Shown here: positions 11,917 through 24,900 of the stretch, piece after piece
How positions within the stretch are numbered: position 1 is the first letter of the stretch
Layout: each line of letters starts with the position of its first letter
Source: Phaseolus vulgaris
Lineage: Eukaryota > Streptophyta > Magnoliopsida > Fabales > Fabaceae
Reading direction: 5' to 3'
Length of the DNA stretch: 64,000 nucleotides
Assembly: GCF_000499845.2 (NCBI RefSeq)
Contig: NC_023756.2
Coordinates: forward strand, 2,939,332-3,003,331
The notes under the pieces: model-generated
What the model was told of the DNA's origin: nothing
Database searches by the model: none
What the model saw: only the letters and a program-made list of their open reading frames with translations
Program-made: the position numbers and the translations under genes

Positions 11917-13811
11917 GGCTGTCTACTCTGTCAGTTAATTCCATAGATGCGTGTTGTCATGGCATGGCATGGAAGCTAATGTAACCTGTGTTACCCATGA
12001 CATGGCATGCAAGGTAATGTAACCCGTGTTCCTTATATTTCTTACCCGTGATGGCATCTACTCACATGCTCCGTAGATTGGCACAAGTTTTTGCTCTTTG
12101 AAATGGCTTGATGACTTGTGAGTGAGTTCAAGATTTTTGTGCTCTGTTGGTTTACCGAAGTGCGTTGGTTAGGTCCCATGCTAATTAAATTAGTGGTCTC
12201 TGTTTTAGACCCAATTTCCTAATATATTGTGATAAAATGACAGTCCCTTGGGTTTTTGACCCACCGATGTAGGACTTGTAACATAGTTATACCTTCAACT
12301 TTTTGCATTAATAGAATGTTATATTAAGCTTACCTTTTCATTGCATATTCATACTTGATTTGGAGCATCCGTTTAACTGTCATTATAATCTAAAATTGAA
12401 AGTTGTCTTCAATTGTGTATAATTTTCTCTTTTATTCTTTATAATATTATATTTTGGATCATCCACCTTGTGGTTTGGATGCTGGAGTTTGCGTTGCAGC
12501 TACAAGAGAGTGCAGAACAGAGGGAAAATGCTAATTTCAACCATTACGTGCAATTTTCATATTATAGGTTCTAATCATAATAATATTGCTCTAAAACTTC
12601 TAATTTGTTTTTGTATTTTATTCAATTTATGCATTACAACAGTAAAACATTTAATTCTCAATTCTATTATAAAATTATAAAATTAACTCTTAAATTAATT
12701 TTCCCCTCTTAAAAGAAACCACTCTTAAAAAATCTTTGTAATGTAGCAGAACTTGGCGTCAGATAGAAAATTGGGAAAAACGAATACTTGTTCATTTTTA
12801 TGTCTCTTGGACATTTATAATTATATTTTTGTTTTATATTTGTGCTAAAGAGAAATTGTAATAATTAGTATCTAATGTTTTCTCTTTTTAAGTGCAAGAA
12901 CTGTATATTGAAATAGTTGTGTTTAGTAAAATTGTATTTGAAAAGTTAATGTTTTTGGTACTTATTTTTTCCATACAAGTTTCCTTTTATGATATTACAT
13001 TTTCAGTCTACGTTTTAATTGAGGTTGTATTAGGTAATATATTTGAATAAGTAAGATTAGTTCTAAATAAATAAAAATTCAAATTAATATGAAGTAATGC
13101 AAGTTGTCTATTATTTCAGTTAAAATAAAAGCAAAAGTTGATGGAACTTTAAATATAACATAACAAAAAGTACATCAATTTTTTTTTCAAAACTAAATAT
13201 TGATTAACTAGCTGTCAATACGGATTATTCCATGCTTATTCTTGGAGTAAGAATTCATCTACATATTAACAAGTGGTGTGAATTTTTTTATTTCATCCTC
13301 ATCCCTATTAGGGTGAGTATACTTATATCAGTTATTATTCTAAATGTTATAAAATATTTTATTATCAAAAATAAAAATCACAACAAAAATATATATATAT
13401 ATATATATATATTATCAAGTATTTAATATTAAAATGATATTTTTTTTCTAATATAAAATATTATAATGTATAAATATTAAATAATAATTGGATAAATATT
13501 AAATAATTATAAAAAATAATAAAAGTAATAAAATGCTAAAAATTAAGTTATGAAATTAAGGAAAAAAAAGTTAATATAAGTTACCTAATGAATTAAAAAT
13601 ATTTTAATAATTTAAAATGAGGATGAGTATTAACACAAGAATGTAACGTATGAACATTCTTATCCCTAATCCTATGTCAATATGGTAAAACCTTATCTCA
13701 TTTTAGTTATATTTTCTAGTGTCTTCCATTCCCTTGTATATATAATAGAAATTAACATATAGTATTGTAAAAAAATTAACATAATATTGTAAAAAAAATT
13801 AACATTATTAT
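11917..13811. other. SSRP1 3' UTR and AT-rich intergenic DNA
   Basis: The first about 550 bases are SSRP1 3' UTR/downstream sequence (the part duplicated at 28618-29337), including a partly repeated CATGGCATG/AATGTAACC block. The rest is very AT-rich, with an (AT)n run at about 13389-13413 and three imperfect copies of ATTAACATAATATTGTAAAA at about 13750-13808, just before the satellite. No gene is seen. Confidence 0.55.
13389..13413. repeat. (AT)n microsatellite
   Basis: About 12 uninterrupted AT dinucleotides in AT-rich intergenic DNA. Likely length-polymorphic. Confidence 0.85.
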
Positions 13812-16800
13812 GAAGGTTATCTTCTATCAAAATTTGTGAAATTTCGTCATATTTTCTGAAATTTTATTTTGGTTTTGCATTGCGCTGAAAAAATTTACAC
13901 AAGTACCTTCATATGTTGTTTGCACCCAGGTAAGGAGGCACGTCCATAAATAAATCACAGAAAGAAGATACGGGGAAGAAAAGCCAGGACGTTCCGTTTT
14001 CGAAAAACCAATTTTGTTCACTCTCGGTCTGGGACTTAGTACGCCTTACTCCTTGGGTATCTTGGTTTGAAATTTTTACCAGACGTTCAACACTGTGTAT
14101 ACTGAGTTTTGGCTAAGATTTGAGCCCAAGATTCGTCCCACAAGATTGACAATAAATTTTTTATTCATCACTGCCAGGGCTGAAAGGAAGGTTCGTTTGT
14201 GTGTGAAACTGTTTGATTTTTTTCGTGGGTGAATACTCATCCGTTTGACCTGAATTTTTTCGTCTTTTCTCCCAAATTCAGTGGAGATTTTTACGTGGAA
14301 TTTCAGGAAAAAACACTATTTCGCGAGAATTTTTCAGAAATTTTGTGCAAACCAAGGCTATCCTCTACGAAAACTTGTGACATTTTGCCCTACGTTCTGC
14401 ACTTTTTTTCTGGTTTCGTATTGCGCTGAAAAAAATTCACACAAGTACTTTCGTATGTTGTTTGCACCGAGGTAAGGAGGAACGTCCATAAACAAATCAC
14501 AGAAAGAAGATACGGGGAAGAAAAGCCAAGACGTTTTGTTTTTGGAAAACCGGTTTTGTTCACTCTCGGTCTGGGACTTACTGCGCCTTACCACTTGGGT
14601 ATTTTGGTATGAAATTCTTACCAGACATTTTTCATTGTGTCTATTGAGTTTGACAGAGATTTGAGCCCCAGACTCGTCCCACAAGAGTCGCAATAAATTT
14701 CCTATTCATCACTGCCCGGGTTGAAAGGAAAGTTCGTTTGTGTGTGAAACTATTTGATTTTTTTCCTGGGTGAATACTCATCTGTTTGACCTGAAATCTG
14801 TCGCGTTTTGTCCCAAATTCAGTGGAGATTCTTACGCGGAATTTCAGGTAAAAACCATTTCGGGAGTATTTTTCAGAAATTTTGTGCAAACCAACTCTAG
14901 CAAAACTTGTGAAATTTCGCCCTGCTTTTTGCAATTTTTTTCTGGGTCGGTATTGCGCTGAAAAAATTCACACAAGTACTTTCGTATGCTTTTTCACCCA
15001 GGTAAGGAGGCACGTCCATAAACAAATCACAGAAAGAAGAACGGGGAAGAAAAACCAGGACGTTTTGTTTTCAGAAAACCGTTTTTGTTCACTCTCGGTC
15101 TGGGACTTACTGCGCCTTACTCCTTTGGTATTTTGGTATGAAATTTTTACCAGACATTCGTCATTGTGTCTATTGAGTTTTGGCTGAGATTTGAGCCAGA
15201 GACTCGTCCCACAAGATTCGCAATAAATTTCCTATTCATCACTACCCGGGCTGAAAGGAAGGTTCGTTTGTGTGTGAAACTGTTTTTTTTTTCCTGGGTG
15301 AATACTCATCCGTTTGACCTGAAATCTGTCGCGTTTTTTCCCAAATTCAGTGGAGATTCTTACGCGGAATTTCTGGAAAAAACCATTTCGGGAGAATTTT
15401 TCAGATATTTTGTGCAAACCAAGGCTATCTAGCAAAACTTGTGAAATTTCGCCCTACTTTCTGGAATTTTTTTCCGGGTCTGTATTGCGCTGAAAAATTT
15501 CACAAAAGTACTTTCGTATGTTTTTTGCACCCAGGTAAGGAGGAACGTCCATAAACAAATCACAGAAAGAAGATACGGGGAAGAAAAGCCAGGACGTTTT
15601 ATTTTCGGAAAACCGGTTTTGTTCACTCACGGTCTGGGACTTACTGCGCCTTACTCCTTGGGTATTTTGGTCTAAAATTTTTACCAGACTTTTGTCATTG
15701 TGTCTATTGAGTTTTGGCTGATATTTGAGCCACAGACTCGTCCCACAAGATTCGCAATAAATTTCCTATTCATCACTGCACGGGCTGAAAGGAAGGTTCG
15801 TTTGTGTGTGAAACTGTTTGATTTTTTTTCTGGGTGAATACTCATCCGTTTGACATGAAATCTGTCGCGTTTTGTCCCAAATTCAGTGGAGATTCTTACG
15901 CAGAATTTCAGGAAAAAACCATTTCGGGAGAATTTTTCAGAAATTTTGTGCAAACCAAGGCTATCCTCTAGCAAAACTTATGAAATTTTGCCCTACTTTC
16001 TGCAATTTTTTTCCGGGTCGATATTGCGCTGAAAAAATTTACACAAGTGCTTTCGTATGTTTTTTGCACCCAGGTAAGGATGCATGTCCATAAACAAATC
16101 ACAGAAAAAAGATACTGGGAAGAAAAACCAGGACGTTTTGTTTTCGGAAAACCGGTTTTGTTCACTCTCAGTCTGGGACTTACTACGCCTTACTCCTTGG
16201 GTATTTTGGTATGAAATTTTTACCAGACAATCTTCATTGTGTCTATTGAGTTTTTCCTGAGATTTGAGCCCCAAACTCGTCCCACAAGATTCGCAATAAA
16301 TTTCCTATTCATCACTGCCCGGGCTGAAAGGAAGGTTCGTGTGTGTGAAACTATTTGATTTTATTCATGGGTTAATACTCATCCGTTTGACCTCAAATCT
16401 GTCGCGTTTTGTCCCAAATTCAGTGGAGATTCATACGCGGAATTTCAGAAAAAAACCATATGAGGAGGATTTTTCAGAAATTTTGTGCAAACAAAGGCTA
16501 TCCTCTAACAAAACTTTTGAAATTTCACCCTACTTTCTGCAATTTTTTCCGTGTCCGTATTGCGTTGAAAAAATTCACACAAGTACTTTCGTATGTTGTT
16601 TGCACCCAGGTAAGGAGGCACGTCCATAAACAAATCACAGAAAGAAGATACGGGGAAGAAAAGCCAGGACGTTTTGTTTTCAGAAAACCGGTTTTGTTCA
16701 CTCTCGGTCTGGGACTTACTACGCCTTACTCCTTTGGTATTTTGGTATGAAATTTTTACCAGACATTCGTTATTGTGTCTATTGAGTTGATTTGAGCCAG

Positions 16801-19800
16801 AGACTCCTCCCACAAGATTCGCAATAAATTTCCTATTCATCACTGCCCGGGCTGAAAGGAAGGTTCGTTTGTGTATGAAACTCTTTGATTTTTTTCCTGG
16901 GTGAATACTCATCCGTTTGACCTGAAATCTGTCGTGTTTTGTCCCAAATTCAATGGAGATTTTTACGCGGAATTTCAGGAAAAAACATTTCGGGAGAATT
17001 TTTCAGAAATTTTGTGCAAACCAAAGCTATCCTCTACCAAAACTTGTGAAATTTAAGCTTACTCTCTGCAATTTTTTTCGAGTCCGTATTGCGCTGAAAA
17101 AATTCACACAAGTACTTTCGTATGTTGTTTGCAGCTAAGTAAGGAGGCACGCCCATAAACAAATCACAGAAAGAAGATACGGGGAAGAAAAGCCAGGACG
17201 TTTTGTTTTCGGAAAATCGGTTTTGTTCACTCTCGGTCTGGGACTTACTGCGCCTTACTCCTTGGGTATTTTGGTCTGAAATTTTAACCAGACATTCGTC
17301 ATTGTGTCTATTGAGTTTTGGCTGAGATTTGAGCCCCATACTCGTCCCACAAGATTCGCAATAGGTTTTCTATTCATCACTGCCCGGGCTGAAAGGAAGG
17401 TTCGTTTGTGTGTGAAACTGTTTGATTTTTTTCCTGAGTGAATACTCATCCGTTTGACCTGAAATCTTTCGCGTTTTGTCGCAAATTTAATGGAGATTCT
17501 TACGCATAATTTCAGGAAAAAACCATTTCGGGAGAATTTTTCAGAAATTTTGTGCAAACCAAGGCTATCCTCTACCAAAACTTGTGAAATTTCAGCCTAC
17601 TCTCTGCAATTTTTTTTCGAGTCCGTATTGCGCTGAAAAAATTCACACAAGTACTTTCGTATGTTGTTTGCAGCCAGGTAAGGAGGCACGTCCATAAAAA
17701 AATCACAGAAAGAAGATACAGGGAAGAAAAGCCAGGATGTTTTGTTTTTGGAAAACCGGTTTTGTTCACTCTCGGTCTGGGACTTACTGCGCTTTACTCC
17801 TTGGGTATTTTGGTATGAAATTTTTACCAGACATTCGTCATTGTGTCTATTGTGTGTTGGCTGAGATTTGAGCCCCAGACTCGTCCCACAAGATTCGCAA
17901 TAAATTTCCTATTCATCACTGCCCGGGCTGAAAGGAAGGTTCGTTTGTGTGTGAAACTCTTTGATTTTTTTCCTGGGTGAATACTCATCCGTTTCACCTG
18001 AAATCTATCGCGTTTTGTCCCAAATTCAGTGGAGATTCTTACGCAGAATTTCAGGAAAAACCCATTTCGGGAGAATTTTTCAGAAATTTTGTGCAAACCA
18101 AGGCTACTCTCTGCAATTCTTTTCCTGGTCCGTATTGTGCTGAAAAAATTAACACAAGTACTTTCGTATGTTGTTTGCACCCAGGTAAGGAGACACGTCC
18201 CTAAACAAATCATAAAAAGAAGATACGTGGAAGAAAAGTCAGGACGTTTTGTTTTCGGAAAACCGGTTTTGTTCACTCCCGGTCTGGGACTAACTGCGCC
18301 TTACTCCTTGGGTATTTTGGTCTGAAATTTTTACCAGACATTCGTCATTGTGTCTATTGAGTTTTGGTTGAGATTTGAGCCCCAGACTCGTCCCACAAGA
18401 TTCGCAATAAATTTCCTATTCATCACTGCCCGGGGTGAAAGGAAGGTTCGTTTGTGTGCGAAACTGTTTGATTTTTTTCCTAGGTGAATACTCAACCGTT
18501 TGACCTGAAATCTGTCGCGTTTTGTCCCAAATTCAGTGGATATTCTTACGCGGAATTTCAGGAAAAAACCATTTTAGGAGAATTTTTCAGAAATTTTGTG
18601 CAAACCAAAGCTATCCTCTAGCAAAACTTGTGAAATTTCGCCCTACTTTCTGAAATTTTATTTTGGGTCCGTATTGCGCTGAAAAAATCACACAAGTACC
18701 TTCATATGTTTTTTGCACCCAGATAAGGAAACATGTGCATAACCAAATCACAGAAGGAAGATACGGGTTAGAAAAGCCAGGACGTTCCGTTTTTAGAAAA
18801 CCAATTTTGTTGACTCTGGGTCTGGGACTTACTACGCGTTACTCCTTGGGTATTTTGGTCTGATATTTTTACCAGACGTTTGTCACTGTGTCTACTGAGT
18901 TTTGACTTAGATTTGAGCCCCAGATTCGTCCCACAAGATTTTATTCATCACTGCCAGGGCTGAAAGGAAGGTTCATTTGGGTGTGAAACTGTTTGATTTT
19001 TTTCGTGGATGAATATTCATCCGTTTGACCTGAAATTTGTTTGAATTTGTCTCAAATTCAGTGGAGATTCTTAAGTGGAATTTCAGGAAAAAAATATTTC
19101 GGGAGAATTTTTCAGAAATTTTGTGCAAACCAAGGCTATCCTCTACCAAAACTTATGAAATTTCGCCCTACTTTCTGAAATTTTATTCTGGGTTCGTATT
19201 ACGCTGAAAAAATTCACACAAGTGCCTTCATATGTTGTTTGCACCCAGGTAAGGAGGCACGTCCATAAACAAATCACAGAAGGAAGATACGGGTTAGAAA
19301 AGCCAAGACGTTTCGTTTTCGGAAAACCAGTTTTGTTCACTCTCGGTCTGGGACTTACTGCGCCTTACTCCTTTGGTATTTTGGGTTGAAATTTTTACCA
19401 GACGTTCGTCACTGTGTCTACTGAGTTTTGGCTAAGATTTGAGCCCCAGATTCGTCCCACAAAATTGGTAATCAATTTTTTATTCATCACTGCCAGGGAT
19501 GAAAGGAATGTTTGTTTGTGTGTGAAACTGTTTGATTTTTTTCGTGGGTGAATACTCATCCGTTTGACCTGAAATTTGTCGCGTTTTGTCCCAAATTCAG
19601 TGGAGATTCTTACATGAAATTTCAGGAAAAAACTATTTCTGGAGAATTTTTCAGAAATTTTGTGCAAACTAAAGCTATCCTCTACCAAAACTTGTGAAAT
19701 TTCGCCCTACTTTCTGAAATTTTATTCTGGGTCCATATTGCGCTGAAAAAAATTCACACAAGTACCTTCATATGTTGTTTGCACCCAGGTAAGGAGGCAT

Positions 19801-20578
19801 GTACCTAAACAAATCACAGAAGGAAGATACGTGTTAGAAAAGTCAGGACGTTTCGTTTTCGGAAAACCAGTTTTGTTCACTCTCAGTCTGGGACTTAGTA
19901 CGTGTTACTCCTTGGGTATTTTGGTCTGAAATTTTTACCAGACGTTCGTCACTGTGTGTACTGAGTTTTGGTTGAGATATGAGCCCCAAATTCGTCCCAC
20001 AAGATTTGCAATAAATTTTTTATTCATCACTCCCAGGGTTGAAAGGAAGGTTCGTTTGTGTGTGAAACTGTTTGATTTTTTTCGTGGGTGAATACTCATC
20101 CGTTTGACCTGAAATTTGTCGCCTTTTGTCCCAAATTCAGTGGAGATTCGTACGTGGAATTTTAGGAAAAAACTAATTCGAGAGATTTTTTCAGAAATTT
20201 TGTGCAAACCAAGGTTATCCTCTACCAAAACTTGTGAAATTTCGCCCTACTTTCTGAAATTTTATTTTGGGTCCCTATTGCGCTGAAAATATTCACACAA
20301 GTACCTTCATATGTTGTTTGCACCCAGGTAAGGAGGCACATCCATAAACAAATCACAGAAGGAAGATACGGGTTAGAAAAGTCAGGACGTTTTGTTTTCG
20401 GAAAACCAGTTTTGTTCACTCTCGGTCTGAGACTTACTACGCGTTACTCCTTGGGTATTTTGGTCTGAAATTTTTACCAGACGGTCGTCACTGTGTCTAC
20501 TGAGTTTTGGCTGAGATTTGAGGCCCAAATTTGTCCCACAAGATTGACAATAAATTTTTTATTCATCACTGCGAGGAC
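13812..20578. repeat. Tandem satellite array, ~533-bp unit, about 12.7 copies
   Basis: Head-to-tail satellite. The landmark TAAGGAG/TAAGGAA/TAAGGAT recurs at 13931, 14473, 15003, 15536, 16075, 16611, 17140, 17679, 18186, 18724, 19250, 19790 and 20329. Spacings are 507-542 bp (mean 533). The array starts inside a unit (TATCTTCTATCAAAA, equivalent to TATCCTCTACCAAAA in full copies) and stops inside another at TCATCACTGCGAGG. Base composition is clearly less AT-rich than the flanks. Copies 2-9 form one close variant class; copies 1 and 10-13 share a second. Copy 9 has an about 30-bp deletion; copies 6 and 10 have smaller ones. Recurrent short reading frames on both strands come from the repeat and look non-coding. 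The unit length resembles the 528-bp bean subtelomeric satellite 'khipu' (from memory, sequence identity not tested). Confidence 0.95.
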
Positions 20579-21129
20579 TAAACTAAAAAATGTACATATA
20601 CTTAGGAACTCTAATATCGTAAGAATTTATTTTATATAAAAAAATTAATAATACATTTACTATAAAAGAACTAAGTCAAATATAAATATACAACTTCAAA
20701 ATACTTCAAATAAAAAAATTCATATAAATATTATAAAAATTAATTTGTTTAAATCATAAAAAATAAATAATTAAATTAGACATAGATAAATATTCAATTT
20801 ATAAAAATTAAGTAATTAAATTAGACATAGATAAATATTAAATTTCTATGTTAAATTCTCTAATTATTATGTTAATTAATATTTATCTCATGCTTTCATC
20901 CCTGATATATTTCTTTTGAAGATTTGTACTTTTATTAAAAACAGAAAATACATTTAGATTGTTCAGTTGAATTTGATTTACTACCCACATTCCTTCAAAA
21001 ATATACTACTCCAAATTTAATTTCTGGCCAAACAATATAAAATTTACTCCAAGTTTTTCGAATTTAAAAAAAAAAAGAGCATTCCCCAAAAAAACTCATC
21101 CCAATAAAAAAAATAGAACCCTAATAACC

Positions 21130-21500
21130 TAAATCACAATGCAACCCTAATTCCACACCACCCAACGGCACCACCGGACCACCGTCGACCTGCAACCGGC
21201 GACCACCGCGCGACGTCTTCTACCCAATCGCCACCACCGCGGGACCTGCTTCGCTCGATCGTCACCACCGCCGCACTCGTTCAGAGAAGACGCACCACCT
21301 CCGCACCAGAGAAGACGCAACGAATGTGACTGAAACGCAACGCGAAACCCTAAAGTGAGTTTATTCCATTTAATTTTCCCATTCAGAACGACACCGTTTT
21401 GGGTTAAAACAAAAACCCAACTGAACTCGCCAACTCGGAGCAGACTCGCGAGTTTGAACGAGTCACCGAGTTCACTCCGAGTCTGCCGAGTTTACTACCG
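21130..21500 (+). other. GC-rich leader-like block with a CGAGT repeat cluster
   Basis: A CCACCG/CGACC-rich stretch free of long reading frames ends in AAACCCTAAAGTGAGTTT, which contains a telo-box and a consensus splice donor (AAA|GTGAGT, junction near 21354). About 60 bases further on, ACTCGCC/CGAGTT words repeat at least seven times within 80 bp. It could be the first non-coding exon of a transcript or a fragment of a transposon leader. I cannot decide between these. Confidence 0.35.
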
Positions 21501-21618
21501 AGTTTGTTATTTTGATTTTGGTTAATACAGTGAAATTGTGGAATTAATGTGGAACAAGTGAAATGTAATTATGCTTTAAAAACATTTAATAGATACATTT
21601 AATATTATAGAATTCGTA

Positions 21619-21626
21619 TATAAATA
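21619..21626 (+). promoter_or_regulatory. Possible TATA box of the Integrator-subunit gene
   Basis: TATAAATA sits in an AT-rich stretch, followed within 25 bases by a sharp change to a C-rich leader (ACAACCGCC, CCGCCGCGATC) that runs towards the start codon 320 bp downstream. The composition switch is typical of a plant core promoter. No transcript evidence is available. Confidence 0.4.
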
Positions 21627-21942
21627 TTTTTTTTATTGAAACAACCGCCTGACGGAGTTCCGCCGCCGCGATCACTGTTTATAACAACCGTTCCAACGGC
21701 GCTACGCAGCCATTCACCGGAAAATCCAGCAATAGTGGGTTTCTTCTTCAATTTTTTATTGAAATTATATCTTAGACTATTGTGCTTTCAGCACGTGGTT
21801 GCTTCAATCATCTTGGTTCTGAGTCCACTCCTTACACATTATTCACTATATATGAATTCCGAAAACCAATTGCATTTGCTTGTTTCATGAAGCTTTAATA
21901 CGATATAACACCATTGCATTTGCCTGGTGAAGAAAACTCGCC

Positions 21943-24900
21943 ATGGAACCAACTTGTGCTGCTCGTGCCATGGAATGGAGCATTCAACTTGAAATGGGCC
22001 TCCGTTCTGCAAAACCTGGTTATTTAATTCTCTTCTTTCATCCTTTTTTTTTCATCATTATGTTCCCCTTTATTCCTCTGAAATTTGGGCTATCCAAGCA
22101 ATGGTGCCTATTCAAATAATGCCTCATTCACTGTGTATTATCATTCCATTCAAAGCCTTAAATTTGAAACTGTTATAGTTTTTGTGTTATTTGTTTGTTT
22201 TGTTTTTTATGATTTTTGGAATTTATCACTGTCAGGTGCTCCTGTCAAAGCCATATTGGAAATGGAGCCTCGACTTTGGCAATGGAGTAGAGAGCCTGAA
22301 TATGATGTTGCTCCCTGTGCTATGTTTGGTCTTGTTCCAGGTGAAGATAGAATATTTGCTAATGCTATCCTCTTGCGCCTTGCTGATGCCTTTAGGGGTG
22401 GTGACATAGAGACCAGACTTTCAGTTGTTAGGGTTTTCTTGTCTGAACGGAAACATCGCAATAAGGAGAAGACAAAGCGGTGCAAAGGGTTGCTGTCAGA
22501 GGCCAGAGTAGCTAATCACTTGGAGTTGTTAAATAGAGTGAAATCTGTTTTTGATATTGGGGATTTGGAGTCGAAGGCACTGGCTTTGGTTTTGTTTGGT
22601 TGTTGGGCTGATTTTCTGAAAGACAATGCTCAGATTCGATACTTGATATTTTCTAGCCTTGTTTCTGCTCATGACTGTGAGGTAAAATAAGTACCTTAGT
22701 GTTGCTGTTGTTTTAGATGTCTGATTTCTTTCATATTGACGTCTCTTGGTTAGATATGTTTACTTTGATTTTCTACCTGTGTACCTAAATCATGTTTTCC
22801 AACGTCTCAAAAATATTTTCTGTTAAATTATATTGCAAGTGAGAAACTGCAATCTTAATTTGATTTACATGACTCTACATGGATGGATTGACACATGATA
22901 GTGATTTGCTTGATTGCATTTAATAAAATGGGGAGGTTGACTGCCTTGGAATATTCTCCTAATTTTCTTTAATTGTGAATTCTAACTTGTTTACCTGACC
23001 CTATTTGAAGACACTTTTATTATAATTAATTTTCTGTATCAATACATCTAAAATGCTGGGTTGAGATTTCACAGGTGAAAGCATCCTTGTATGCCACTGG
23101 TTGCCTTTGTGAGATATCAGATGATTTTGCATCTATTTCAGTGGAGATGCTATTTAATATAATGAATTCATCTTCAGTGTCTTTGCCAGTAAAGTTGGCT
23201 GCTGCCCAAGTTTTGGCAAAATGCAAATCCTCTTATTCAGTTGCACATAAAGCGTACAAGGTATTTGATAATTATATATGCTATGACAGCTATAATATTG
23301 TGTGACTTTCTCCTAATGTTGGAACTATAATTGTCTTGTTTATCTGTATTTCTAATAACTGTGATTTTATCTTTTTCTGCATATGTCTATGTTCTCTTCC
23401 TTTACATTTTCCTAGGGACGTGATTAACAAGATACCAAGTGGAAACAAGGTGGCCTAGAGGAATTATAAAGAAAATACCTTGATTTTTTCTTGTTGAAGC
23501 GGAGTTCTAATTTTTGAAATTGGCTCATCTAGTTTATTGTAAATATTTCTTGACATTGTGCCTCAGCTAGCTGTAATAAATCATAACACTAAGCTTACAT
23601 AAAATGTGTGAAGATAATTCAGTAAAATCTTGTCAAGTTCCTAAACTTCCAAACTTGATCCGATTGTCCAGTAGAAGATGTGCATTTCCAGCATGTGATG
23701 GATAGTTTTAGTAGAACGTCTAGTCTCATAGTTTCTATTGAGATTAGTATCGTCTGGAGCAGCTGTCTAAGTCAGAAGCGGAAAACACTATTCATGTGCC
23801 TCTCCACATGTTTAGGTGCATTTCATTGTAGTTGGTTACGGTAGTTGTATGCTATATATATAGGAACCTGTAATGACAGTTAAACTAACTGAGTTCAATT
23901 GTAAAATCAATAAACTGTGAGAGTTGAGCGAAAGTTCACTGAGAGAGAAACTTCGTGTTATAATCTTTGTGCATAGTCAATTCTGTCATTGACGTAGATT
24001 GAAGTTCAGTAACACTTCAATTGAACCACATTATTTCTGTATGTGATTCTTCCTTTGTTTACCTTCTATAATTTATTTTTACGGCTTCTCTCTGTTATGT
24101 ATTAGTGTTTATGTGGTAGACTGTTCTGCAGTGAATTTGCTTAATTTTTGTTTGAAACTAATACTGTGACTTCATAAGAAAATAGAAATCAGAACTAATT
24201 CTTGCAGTACAGTGCTGATATATACTTTTTATTGCCAATGAGCTCCCCGCACTATGTGCCTTGGTTCAATATCCAAACTTAATAGCATAACAATTGTTAA
24301 GTTTAACCAACCTAAAGAAATTTGTTACTTTTTCTTTTGTCTGTTTCATCATTGGAACTATCATATTTGGTTTTCTGATATGATGATTGATTTAATGCAG
24401 ACAGGTATGGAGTTGGTACTAAATTCGTCAGATGAAGATTTTATGGTTGCTATGCTATACTCGCTCTCAAAACTGGCTTGCATTTTAATTCCTTTTACCT
24501 CTTGTCAGGTATGTATCTGTCCTACTATATGATTTTGAGCATCCTAGTTGAGCAGGAGGAATGAAAGGTCACTTATTACTTTATCCTTGCTTTAATTTCT
24601 GTTTGAAATACTTTGTGTGACCATTTGCGAAGTGTTGTTTTGTTCCTTCAACTGAATGTGATTGTTTTAAAAGTTATCCTTAACATGAAGTTTATGAAAC
24701 TCATTGCTAGATTTTTTCCTTTGAAAAGGGCTAGTAAACTATTTAAGGCTTGTGGTAAAATAAAGCACCACGCAGCCAGCTTTAGCATATGCATGGATGA
24801 TGGTCCCAATTCAAAATATATACTATTTCTATGGTGCTTTCCTTGTGTAATTAAGTCATTTGGATTCAGGTGGACTTTCTTCTTTTGTTTCTCAATCGAG

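Larger units (their letters stand above)
20579..21942. other. Intergenic region and leader of the Integrator-subunit gene
   Basis: From 20579 to about 21060 the sequence is AT-rich, with a local 44-bp duplication (TAATTAAATTAGACATAGAT at about 20768 and 20812). A GC-rich block follows (about 21130-21500). From about 21640, a C-rich leader-like stretch precedes the INTS7-like start codon at 21943. No protein-coding gene is seen here. Confidence 0.5.

Noticed and set aside
13827..20420. Many 60-150 codon frames on both strands between SSRP1 and INTS7, which could look like a family of small genes
   Set aside because: All fall in the tandem satellite and recur with the unit's period. Between copies they are broken by indels and contain no domain, signal peptide or consistent start context.
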